Shown piece by piece: positions 1 to 6,928 of a stretch of 7,796 nt of DNA. A program made the translations under genes and the position numbers. Source of the DNA: Alphaproteobacteria bacterium. GTDB lineage: Bacteria > Pseudomonadota > Alphaproteobacteria > Micropepsales > Micropepsaceae. The notes beneath the pieces were generated by a model. That model made no database searches and had not been told where the DNA came from. It saw only the letters and a program-made list of their open reading frames with translations. The DNA is taken from assembly GCA_947373775.1 (NCBI GenBank), contig CANBZE010000070.1, forward strand, positions 1-7,796. Reading direction: 5' to 3'. Positions within the stretch are counted from its first letter, which is position 1. Each line of letters starts with the position of its first letter.

Positions 1-486
1 AAGGCCGAAGGCTTTCACATCGGCCCGCCCGTTCCGTCCCGCGAGGCGGCGGTGGCGGACTCCTTCAAATATCCCTGGGTGGATATCGGCTCGGACGGCA
101 TCGCGCTGCCGGCGGGCGTGCATACGTCCTTCGGCCGCCCGCATCCGCGCTCCTTCGGCAGCCATGCCCGCATCCTGGCCGATGTGGTGCGCAACCGGCA
201 CGTGATCTCGCTGGAAGAAGCGGTGCGCAAGCTGTCGTCCCAGGCCGCCAACCGCCTCAGCCTGCACGACCGCGGACTTATCCGTCAGGGCATGAAGGCC
301 GATGTGGTGGTGTTCAATCCCGACACGGTGAAAGACACCGCCACCTATGACCATCCCGACCAGTATGCCACCGGCATCTCCTGGGTGCTGGTCAATGGCA
401 AAGCGGTGGTGGCGGACAGCAAGCCCACCAATGCCACGCCCGGACGGGTGCTTCGCGGCCCCGGCTACAAGCCCGGCACGCCGTAA
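1..486 (+). CDS. N-acyl-D-amino-acid deacylase (D-aminoacylase family amidohydrolase), C-terminal part
   Basis: Partial gene: the frame is open from the first base, and the last 161 codons end in TAA. The enzyme family hydrolyses N-acyl-D-amino acids to the D-amino acid plus a carboxylate, using an amidohydrolase metal centre. Visible hallmarks are the IGSDG segment (residues 29-33 of the fragment), whose Asp32 matches the conserved metal/catalytic Asp of the family, the following GRPHPRSFGSHARIL segment (family pattern HPR.xG.xxRxL), and the C-terminal composite beta domain with SLEEAVRKL, ADVVVFNPDTVKD and VLVNGKAVV. The final PGRVLRGPG is also typical. The N-terminal metal ligands (HxH) lie outside the window, so localisation and completeness cannot be judged. 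The stop overlaps the next start by one base, which suggests an operon with the downstream esterase. The family is secure; the exact substrate (D-amino acid or dipeptide-like amide) is not. Confidence 0.9.
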   Translation, partial: KAEGFHIGPPVPSREAAVADSFKYPWVDIGSDGIALPAGVHTSFGRPHPRSFGSHARILADVVRNRHVISLEEAVRKLSSQAANRLSLHDRGLIRQGMKADVVVFNPDTVKDTATYDHPDQYATGISWVLVNGKAVVADSKPTNATPGRVLRGPGYKPGTP

Positions 487-2084
487 TGCGCACGTCTCTT
501 GGGGCGTTGGCGCTGCTGGCGGCGCTGTGCGCGGCATCGCAGGCCGATGCCAGTCCCTGCACGGCGCTGAATGGGCTGAAGCTTGAGAACAGCCTGGTGC
601 GATCCGCCGAGGATGTGCCGGTGCATGAGAACCTCACGCTCGCGGGACGTCCCTATACCGATCTTCCCGCTTTCTGCCGCATCAGCGCCACCACAGGTGT
701 GGATCGCCACTCCAACATCCTGGTGGAACTGTGGTTGCCACAAGCCGTGAGCTGGAACAGCAAGCTGCTGGGCACCGGCAATGGTGGCTTCGCCGGCACC
801 ATCTCGTTCGGCTCGCTGGCCGGAGGGTTGAGGCGCGGCTATGCGGTGACCAACACCGACATGGGAACGTTTCCCGCTTCCAGCGCCAGTTGGGCGGCGG
901 GCACCGGCCAGCCGGAAATGCTGAAGGACTGGGGCACCCGTTCGACGCACGAGATGACGGTGCTGGCCCGGGCGCTGACCCAGCGTTATTACGGCCAGTC
1001 GCCGACGCTTTCTTATTTCAGCGGCTGCTCCACCGGTGGGCACCAGGCGCTGATGGAAGCGCAGCTTTATCCAGACGATTATGACGCCATCCTGGCGGGC
1101 GCGCCGGCCAACAACCGCACCCGGTTGCACATGGCCTTCCTGCAGACGGGACTGGACGTGCACGCCACGCCGCGCAGCTGGATTTCGCCGGACAGGCTGG
1201 CGGTGGTGCATGAAGCGGTGCTGAAAGCCTGCGCCGGCAAGTTCGGCGGCGCGCCGGGCGACCGTTTCCTGGCCGACCCCACCGAATGCAATTTCAAGCC
1301 GCGCGACATGGCGTGCAAGCCAGGCCAGAAAGACATCTCGGCTTGCCTCGATCCGGATCAGGCCGCGGCGCTGGAGAAAGTCTATGGCGGCTTCACCAAC
1401 CCGCGCACCCATGAGATTTTCTATCCCGGCTGGCCGCTGGGCAGCGAGCCTCAGCTGGGCGGCCTGTTCGGCACCCGCGACCAGACCGTGCGCGGCTTTG
1501 TCGGCTCTCTTGTGCCCTGGGCGATGGGCGCGGATTTCGATGTCACCAAATTCGATTTCGACCGTGACATGGCACGCGTGGATGCCGAACTGGGTCCGGT
1601 GATGAACGAGATCAATCCGGACCTGTCGGCCTTTGCCGCGCATGGCGGCAAGCTGATCGTGTTCCACGGATTGGCCGATGCCATTGTCGGCCCGCTGGAC
1701 ACCATCAATTACTTCGAGCGCATCGGCGCGGCGATGCCGGGACGCGACAGCTTTGCCCGGCTCTACATGGCGCCGGGTGTGGCGCATTGCGCCGGCGGGG
1801 ACGGGCCAGACCTGTTCGGCCAGAGCGCCGACCGCAAGGAAGGCGATGGGGATCACGACCTGCTCAAGGCGCTGGATGCTTGGCGCGCATCCGGCCACGC
1901 CCCGGCTGCGATCATCGCCACCAAGTTCGATGCCGCCGGCGCGGTTGTCGCCACCCGCCCGCTCTGTCCGTACCCGCAGCGCGCTTTTTACAATGGCGGC
2001 GACGCCAGGGACGCGCGCAGCTTTGCCTGCCATGCCGCGCCGGGCGCGAAATTCCCGCGTCCCGCTCCGGCCTATCTGCATTAG
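486..2084 (+). CDS. Secreted tannase/feruloyl esterase family hydrolase
   Basis: This 532-residue protein belongs to the tannase/feruloyl esterase family (Pfam Tannase), alpha/beta hydrolases that cleave esters of gallic or hydroxycinnamic acids, usually outside the cytoplasm. A Sec signal peptide is clear: hydrophobic residues 5-18, then A-D-A with likely cleavage after Ala22. The nucleophile motif is G-C-S-T-G-G with Ser182 preceded by Cys181. Asp398 (HGLADAIVG) and His434-Cys435 (VAHCAGG) complete the family's CS-D-HC arrangement, in which the two Cys form a disulfide beside the triad. Lid-domain cysteines occur at 249, 268, 277 and 287. The loop at 249-265, which binds calcium in characterised relatives (D-x-x-D-G-x-x-D-G), is altered and keeps few of the Asp ligands. 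The ATG at 486 overlaps the upstream TAA (TAATG), so translation is probably coupled. There is no strong Shine-Dalgarno. The actual ester substrate cannot be told from sequence. Confidence 0.9.
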   Translation: MRTSLGALALLAALCAASQADASPCTALNGLKLENSLVRSAEDVPVHENLTLAGRPYTDLPAFCRISATTGVDRHSNILVELWLPQAVSWNSKLLGTGNGGFAGTISFGSLAGGLRRGYAVTNTDMGTFPASSASWAAGTGQPEMLKDWGTRSTHEMTVLARALTQRYYGQSPTLSYFSGCSTGGHQALMEAQLYPDDYDAILAGAPANNRTRLHMAFLQTGLDVHATPRSWISPDRLAVVHEAVLKACAGKFGGAPGDRFLADPTECNFKPRDMACKPGQKDISACLDPDQAAALEKVYGGFTNPRTHEIFYPGWPLGSEPQLGGLFGTRDQTVRGFVGSLVPWAMGADFDVTKFDFDRDMARVDAELGPVMNEINPDLSAFAAHGGKLIVFHGLADAIVGPLDTINYFERIGAAMPGRDSFARLYMAPGVAHCAGGDGPDLFGQSADRKEGDGDHDLLKALDAWRASGHAPAAIIATKFDAAGAVVATRPLCPYPQRAFYNGGDARDARSFACHAAPGAKFPRPAPAYLH

Positions 2085-2107
2085 CCGGCTTGGGTTAGGC
2101 TCCCGGC

Positions 2108-3064
2108 ATGATCCCGGTTTCCATTCTCGACCTCACGCCCATCCGCCAGGGCGGCGATGCGGCCACCGCCCTGCGCGAGACACTTGATCTGGCGCAGCAT
2201 GCGGAATCGCTCGGCTATCACCGCTACTGGCTGGTGTAGCATCACAACACCGCCTCCGTGGCGGGAGCCGCCACCGCTGTGGTAATGGCCCATGTCGCGG
2301 CGGGCACCAAAACCATCCGCGTCGGCGCCGGCGGCATCATGCTGCCCAACCATGCGCCACTGATGGTGGCCGAGCAGTTCGGCACCCTGGCGGCGCTGCA
2401 TCCGGGGCGCATCGATCTGGGAGTGGGGCGTGGTCTCAACAATGATCCGGCCACCCTGCAGGCGCTGCGCCGCCAGCCCAATGACGCCGCCGAGTTTCCC
2501 CACGACGTGCAGGAACTGCTGTTCTTCCTCGCACCCGCCGCGCCAGGTCAGAAAGTGCGCGCCATTCCGGGCGAAGGATCGCAGGTGCCGGTGTGGATAT
2601 TATCGTCCAGTGCCGGCGGTGCGCAGCTTGCCGCGACACTGGGATTGCCCTTCGCCTTCGCCTCGCATTTCGCACCGGACCCGTTGGACGTCGCCCTGGC
2701 GACCTATCGTGGACGGTTCGTGCCGTCGACCCATCTGGACAATCCCAAGGTGATGCTGTCGCTGACGGTGGTGGCGGCCGATACGGATGACGAAGCGCGG
2801 CTGCTGTTCTCGACCGCACTAGCCGCCAATGACGCGCCGCTGGCGCCACCCGTCGCCAACTATGAGCAAAGCCTGGCCCCGCAGCGCCGGGCCTTGCTTC
2901 AGAATTTCTTCCGTCACTCCGTCGTGGGCGGCCCGGAGACGGTCAAGAAAGGCGTGGCGGATTTCATCGCCCGCTATCGTCCGGATGAGATCATCATTGC
3001 GGCGCAAATCTTCGATCACGCCGCGCGGCGCAAGTCGTTCGAGATACTCAGTCGAAGCTTCTAG
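2108..3064 (+). pseudogene. LLM-class flavin-dependent oxidoreductase (MsnO8-like), interrupted by in-frame TAG
   Basis: The reading frame begins at ATG 2108 ([16 protein letters not shown]) and would encode 318 residues of a bacterial-luciferase-like TIM-barrel monooxygenase using reduced flavin. Codon 44 (2237-2239) is TAG, and the same frame then continues with conserved family sequence to the TAG at 3062. The interruption sits in RYWLV-stop-HHN, where relatives of this subfamily read ...EHHN, so a single G-to-T change of GAG explains it. Downstream hallmarks include TIRVGAGGIMLPNHAPL, AEQFGTL, HPGRIDLGVGRG, LGLPFAFASHFAP, and VVGGPETVKKG with AQIFDHAARR near the C terminus. A GTG at 2258 could reinitiate, but the product would lack the first strand and helix of the barrel and the E-H-H motif. 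Likely a recent pseudogene or a one-base sequence error; programmed readthrough is less likely. The gene lies 23 bases after the esterase stop and is probably cotranscribed with it. Confidence 0.8.
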
Positions 3065-3073
3065 CGGCCGCCC

Positions 3074-3334
3074 TTAACGCGCGCCCTGGGGCGTGAGGTT
3101 CAGCGGCGGTGTGGGCGCCGGATTGATCGCGGGCTGGCCGATCTGCATGTCGACGAAAGGCGCCGGCGTGGCATAGGGATTATAGCTGACCATGCCCACC
3201 ATTTCCGGCTTCACCGCGATGGTGCCGCCCGGTTCGGTGGCATAGGGCGATCCGTTGGGATTGCCTTCGGGGCCAGCGCAGGCGCTCAAGGCGGTGGCCG
3301 CCAGAAGGGCGGCAGCGGCAAGCGAAAATCTCAT
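3074..3334 (-). CDS. Small proline-rich lipoprotein of unknown function
   Basis: An 86-residue protein starting MRFSLAAAALLAATALSAC. It has a short basic N terminus, a hydrophobic stretch, and a lipobox L-S-A-C with the modified Cys at position 19. Ala at +2 would favour sorting to the outer membrane under the usual rule. The mature 68 residues are low in complexity: Gly/Asn/Pro-rich at first (GPEGNPNGSPYATEPGG), then VGMVSYNPYATPAPF, then a Pro-rich tail (INPAPTPPLNLTPQGAR). I recognise no domain. An upstream in-frame ATG at 3409 would add 25 residues ahead of the signal sequence, so 3334 is the sensible start; a weak purine-rich site (GGACGGGA) lies just upstream. The gene converges on the broken monooxygenase gene with nine bases between stops, and is divergent from the interrupted quinoprotein gene across about 116 bases. 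It may be structural or envelope-associated; no function can be given. Confidence 0.72.
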   Translation of the reverse strand: MRFSLAAAALLAATALSACAGPEGNPNGSPYATEPGGTIAVKPEMVGMVSYNPYATPAPFVDMQIGQPAINPAPTPPLNLTPQGAR

Positions 3335-3398
3335 TTTTTTATCCCGTCCATTGTCCAACAGGAAAAGCATCGCATGGGTGATTGGGTTCCGGCTACCC

Positions 3399-3427
3399 TT
3401 GTGGGTCAAGCCCCCTGCGGCTTTAAT
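3399..3427 (+). promoter_or_regulatory. Candidate sigma70-type promoter for the GSDH-like gene
   Basis: TTGTGG (3399-3404) and TTTAAT (3422-3427) are separated by exactly 17 bases. The second box matches TATAAT at five of six positions. Transcription would begin near 3434, leaving a short leader that contains a G7 run (3439-3445) five bases ahead of ATG 3451 and usable as a Shine-Dalgarno. The match is by eye; the -35 box is poor. Confidence 0.35.
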
Positions 3428-3450
3428 GTCAGAAAATTGGGGGGGAATTC

Positions 3451-4791
3451 ATGAAACGCCTGGTCCTTGCGCTGCTTCTCGCAGCGCCCGCAACCCTGTC
3501 CGCCCAGACGCCGGCGCCCCCCCAGCCGCGTTCGCCGGGCCCGGCGCCCGACTAGAATGCGGGTGGCCTGCCGCGCACCCCAACCTATGGGAGCATCGAG
3601 GGCCAGCCGGTCGATGCCCGCGTGCCGGAGAAGAAGACCGACACGCGCCAGTTCCCGCAACAGACCCGCGCGCCCTTCCACCATGCCACCGATTTCAAGG
3701 TGACGGTGCTGACCAACCAGCTACATGCCGCCTGGGCCAGCGCGCTGTTGCCGGACGGCAAGCTCCTGGTGACCGAGCGGTTGCCCGGCGCGTTCCGCAT
3801 TGTCGGCAAGGATGGTGTCGGCGCACCGCTGATCGGGCTGGATGGACTGCATGTTTCCACGCCGATGACCGGTTTGCTGGACGTGGTGCTGGATCCGGCT
3901 TTCGCCACCAACCACACCATCTATTTCACCTACTTCGAATATCTCGACAAGACGGTCTACAACACCGCCGTGGCGCGCGCCGTGCTGGACGAAGCGGGCG
4001 GCGCCGTTCGCGACGTGAACGTGCTGATCAAGACATCGCCCTTTGCGCCCAACGACCAGACTCTGGCGGCGGGCACCAAGACCGGCGGGCGTATCGCCAT
4101 TGGCGCTGACGGATACCTGTATGTCACCATCGGCGACCGGGACAATGCCGGCCCGCGTCCCTGGCCGGTGGCGCAATATCTCGACACACATCTGGGCAAG
4201 GTGATCCGCATCACCAAGGACGGCGCACCGGCGCCGGGCAATCCCTTTATTGGCACGCCGGGCGCGCTGCCGGAAATCTGGGCGATCGGTTTTCGCAGTC
4301 AGGAAGGCCTGGCCTTCGCGCCCGATGGCGGGTTGTACGAGGTCGAGCATGGCCCGCGCGGCGGCGACGAACTTAACCTGATCAAAAAGGGCGCCAATTA
4401 CGGCTGGCCCTTCATCAGCCACGGCATCGATTATCGCGGCGCGCCCATCGGCGAAGGCGATGTGGCCAAGCCGGGCATGGAGCAGCCGGTCTATTACTGG
4501 TCGCCGTCCACCGCGCCCGGCGGTTTGGCGTTCTATACCGGCAAGTCCAAGGCCTGGGCCGGCAGCGCCTTTGTCGGCATGCTGAATGGCCGCCAACTGG
4601 ACCGCATCAAGCTGGTCGACGGCAAGGTGGTCGAAGAAGAAACCCTGCTGGTCGACCGCAAGGCGCGCATCCGCGATGTGCGGATGGGATCGGACGGCGC
4701 CATCTATGTCGTGACCGACAGCGGCGGCACCTCCATCACCGAAACCACACCCCCAACCGGCGAATTGCTGAAGCTGGTACCTGCGAAGTAG
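3451..4791 (+). pseudogene. Exported PQQ-dependent sugar dehydrogenase-like (glucose/sorbosone dehydrogenase family), in-frame TAG at codon 35
   Basis: The ATG at 3451, behind a strong G-rich ribosome site, opens a classic Sec signal peptide (MKRLVLALLLAAPATLSA, then QTP) and a Pro-rich linker. Codon 35 (3553-3555) is TAG. The same frame then continues with linker and a full six-bladed propeller domain, 446 codons in all. Family motifs are ASALLPDGKLLVTERLPG, GLLDVVLDPAF (141-151), GGRIAIGADGYLYVTIGDR (212-230), EHGPRGGDELNL (299-310) with GANYGWP, and RIRDVRMGSDGAIYVVTD (406-423). Such enzymes oxidise aldose-type sugars in the periplasm with PQQ. Pocket residues differ from soluble glucose dehydrogenase as aligned from memory: Met139, Lys210, Ser283 and Asn379 stand where Gln, His, Asn and Lys are expected, while Arg282, Arg406 and Arg408 are kept. 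Restart at GTG 3622 would give a 389-residue domain without a signal peptide. Either a decaying gene, a sequence error (for example CAG to TAG), or a readthrough case. Confidence 0.75.
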
Positions 4792-6816
4792 CTAGAGCTC
4801 CTGGCGGCGGCGCGGCGGCGGCGCTTCGCCGCCGGGCAGCCTGAAGGCGATGAATTCGCTGGTGAAGCCGCGCCCGCCGATCGCCAGCAGGATGTATTGC
4901 TTGCCCTTGTACATATAGGTCATGGGCGAGCCGGACTGTTCGGCCGGCAGGAATACCGCGCCTTTTTCCTCGCCGTTGGTCTTGTCATAAGCACGCAGCC
5001 GCGCACCCTTGCGTCCGGTCTCGTCGGTATAGGTCTGGGGATCGCCGCAGATCACCAGGCTCTTGGTGGTCAGCGGCGCGATCTTCCCGATCATGCCGGT
5101 GCGCGGAATCTTCACGCCATTCAGCGCCGGGTGGTTGCGGATGAAGTCCGGCGTCTCGCCATGCGCCACGGTCCAGCTTTGGGTGCCGCTTTCCAGGTTG
5201 GTGGCGGTGATGCGGCCATAGGGCGGCTTGATCAGCGGCAGTCCATCCACCGTCAGATCGCCCACGCGTATACCGTCCTGCGCCGGCAGGTTGGCATGGA
5301 CATAGTCGAATGCACCCTTGGTGTGGTCGGGATTGGGAATGATGCCGCCGATGCTCAGCGGATTGGTCTGCGAATAAGTGTAGACTGTGTGCGTCTCCGG
5401 ATCATAGGAGCCGCCCGGCCAGTTGATGCCGCCGATATAGCCCGGCAGGTTGATGACCCCGAACGGGCCTTCCGGCTTTTCCATGATCGGCGCGGTGTAA
5501 AGCGGGCCCAGCTTGTAATGGCTGGCCACCGCCAGCGCCTTCTGGCGCAGCTCCGGCGTGAAGTCGATCAGGTCGTCGACCGTGACACCCTGGCGATCAA
5601 AGGCCGGCGGCTTGGTGGGGAAGGGCTGGGTGGGCGAATACCATTCGCCGGGCACGTTGCCGGGGATGACTTTCTTCTCGCGGATCGGCCAGATCGGCTC
5701 GCCGGTTTCGCGGTTCAGCACATACAGGAAGCTCTGCTTGGTGGGCTGGGCCAGCGCCTTGACGATCTTTCCGTTGTGCGGGATGTCGCACAGGATGGCG
5801 GCGGCGCAGACGTCATAGTCCCACAAGCCGTGATGGATCAGCTGGTAATGCCATTTGCGCTTGCCGGTGAGGATGTCCACCGCCACCACGCTTTCGCTGA
5901 ACAGGCTGGGGCCGGGATGATAGATGCCCATCTGGTCGCCGGTGGGCAACTCGATGCCCAGATAAGCAAGTCCCAACTCCTCATCAGCGGAAATCTGCGC
6001 CCAGTCGCCGGCATTGCCGGCGGCCTCGGCGCTGCCGGGCTTCAGCCAGGTCTCGTAACCGAACTCACCCTTCACGGGGATGTTGTGGAAGATCCACAGC
6101 CGCTTGCCGGTCTTCACATCGAAGCCGCGGACATAGCCCTTCACGTTGCTCTTGACCTGCGGCGTGTTGCCGGCGGTGTGGGCGGCGCCGATGATCACCA
6201 CGCCCTTGGCGATGGTGGGCGCGCTGTGCAGGCCGATATCGGCCGTGTCCAGCTTCAGTTCCTGGTCGTCGTTCAATTTCAAGTCGACAACGCCGTTTGT
6301 GCCGAAGTTCGGATCGGGGATACCGGTCCTGGCGTCCAGCGACACCAGTTGATAACCGATGGTGACATACAGGATGCGTTCCTGATCGCCCTCGCTCCAG
6401 TATCCGACGCCGCGGCCCGACAATTGGCGCGGCGCATTGGTGGCGCGCAAACCTTCATCCGGCGAGCGGTGCATCCAGAGCTGCTCGCCGCTGGCGGGGT
6501 CCAGGCAGATGACATCGCGCCGCGAACCGGCGGTCGCGAACAGGCGGCCTTTGATCAGCAGCGGCGTGCATTGCAGGATAAATTCGGGACGGCTGCCCAG
6601 GTTCTCGGTCTTGAACTGCCAGGCGACCTGCAGCTGGTTGAAGTTGGACGCATTGATCTGGTCCAGCGCCTTGTAGCGCCAATAGGCGAGGTTACCGCCG
6701 TAAGTCGGCCAGTCGGTATCGGGCGGAACCGGGGTCTGCGCAACGACGGGCAGGGCGGCCAGCGCCATGCCGGCGGCGGTGGTGGAAAGCATCAATCGTC
6801 TGGTCAGCGCCCGCAT
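4792..6816 (-). CDS. PQQ-dependent dehydrogenase (quinoprotein glucose/alcohol dehydrogenase-like), periplasmic
   Basis: A 674-residue quinoprotein with the eight-bladed propeller of the membrane glucose dehydrogenase/methanol dehydrogenase superfamily, oxidising a sugar or alcohol in the periplasm and passing electrons to the respiratory chain. The N terminus MRALTRRLMLSTTAAG fits a twin-arginine-like signal (TRRLML) with cleavage after Ala26 (VVA-Q); Sec export is also possible. There are no N-terminal membrane helices as in E. coli Gcd and no CxxCH haem site. Features in order are DWPTYGGNLAYWRY (35-48), QCTPLL (82-87), LDPASGEQLW (105-114), GRGVGYW (134-140), HHGLWDYDVC (328-337) with the predicted catalytic Asp333, TKQSFLYVLNRETGEPIWPI, PPYGRITA, HGETPDFIRNHPAL, and MTYMYKGKQYILLAIGG near the end. 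The start at 6816 is chosen over 6822 and 6876 because AGGA lies seven bases upstream and the signal peptide begins directly. The substrate is undetermined. No partner cytochrome or PQQ synthesis gene is in view. Confidence 0.9.
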   Translation of the reverse strand: MRALTRRLMLSTTAAGMALAALPVVAQTPVPPDTDWPTYGGNLAYWRYKALDQINASNFNQLQVAWQFKTENLGSRPEFILQCTPLLIKGRLFATAGSRRDVICLDPASGEQLWMHRSPDEGLRATNAPRQLSGRGVGYWSEGDQERILYVTIGYQLVSLDARTGIPDPNFGTNGVVDLKLNDDQELKLDTADIGLHSAPTIAKGVVIIGAAHTAGNTPQVKSNVKGYVRGFDVKTGKRLWIFHNIPVKGEFGYETWLKPGSAEAAGNAGDWAQISADEELGLAYLGIELPTGDQMGIYHPGPSLFSESVVAVDILTGKRKWHYQLIHHGLWDYDVCAAAILCDIPHNGKIVKALAQPTKQSFLYVLNRETGEPIWPIREKKVIPGNVPGEWYSPTQPFPTKPPAFDRQGVTVDDLIDFTPELRQKALAVASHYKLGPLYTAPIMEKPEGPFGVINLPGYIGGINWPGGSYDPETHTVYTYSQTNPLSIGGIIPNPDHTKGAFDYVHANLPAQDGIRVGDLTVDGLPLIKPPYGRITATNLESGTQSWTVAHGETPDFIRNHPALNGVKIPRTGMIGKIAPLTTKSLVICGDPQTYTDETGRKGARLRAYDKTNGEEKGAVFLPAEQSGSPMTYMYKGKQYILLAIGGRGFTSEFIAFRLPGGEAPPPRRRQEL
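4816..4834. repeat. GC-only inverted repeat inside the 3' end of the PQQ dehydrogenase gene
   Basis: CGGCGGCG (4816-4823), loop CTT, CGCCGCCG (4827-4834): an eight-base-pair perfect stem. It lies 25 bases past the stop of the convergent plus-strand gene and codes for part of the Pro/Arg-rich tail of the minus-strand enzyme. No T-run follows on either strand, so it is not a canonical intrinsic terminator. It may only reflect Gly/Pro codon composition. Confidence 0.4.
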
Positions 6817-6823
6817 GTCCATG

Positions 6824-6827
6824 TCCT
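6824..6827 (-). promoter_or_regulatory. Shine-Dalgarno site that decides the PQQ dehydrogenase start
   Basis: On the minus strand AGGA precedes two close ATGs. Spacing is one base to the ATG at 6822 but seven bases to the ATG at 6816, so 6816 is preferred. The far-upstream ATG at 6876 would add 20 residues ahead of the export signal. Confidence 0.6.
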
Positions 6828-6928
6828 GGAGAGTTTCCGCTCCGCAAGAACGTTGCCGCGCGAAGCGGGCGGACACTAGCCGACGGCGGGAACTTCACAA
6901 AGCGGGAGGATGCGGCTTTACGTTCCGC

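Noticed and set aside
465..2081. Minus-strand frame of 538 codons antisense to the tannase-family gene
   Set aside because: Same codon-register artefact; Arg/Gly/Ala-rich translation with no recognisable motif, while the plus strand has a signal peptide and a full catalytic set.
3064..3450. NotI-like (GCGGCCGC, 3064-3071) and EcoRI-like (GAATTC, 3445-3450) sites as possible cloning junctions
   Set aside because: Both lie in natural context (stop codon or leader) with no vector sequence; GC-rich palindromes are expected by chance.
3517..3523. C7 homopolymer as a frameshift explaining the amber at 3553
   Set aside because: The frame is identical before the C-run and after the TAG, and the peptide between is a normal Pro-rich linker. 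Two compensating indels would be needed.
3255..4109. Plus-strand 284-codon frame overlapping the lipoprotein and the GSDH-like gene
   Set aside because: The translation is Arg/Pro/Ala-rich with no family resemblance and crosses a candidate promoter; the overlapping frames encode recognisable export signals and a conserved propeller.
3721..4596. Minus-strand 291-codon frame antisense to the GSDH-like gene
   Set aside because: Shadow of the conserved plus-strand propeller motifs; no ribosome site or domain.
6855..6872. Possible hairpin or operator in the PQQ dehydrogenase leader (CCGC, five-base loop, GCGG)
   Set aside because: Only four base pairs; too short to support a regulatory call beyond the sequence sharing noted with 7214-7230.
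4792..6879. Plus-strand open frame of nearly 700 codons antisense to the PQQ dehydrogenase
   Set aside because: It lies codon-for-codon opposite a clearly conserved gene. Antisense stops in this register need TTA, CTA or TCA sense codons, which are rare in GC-rich genes. The translation shows no domain or signal.
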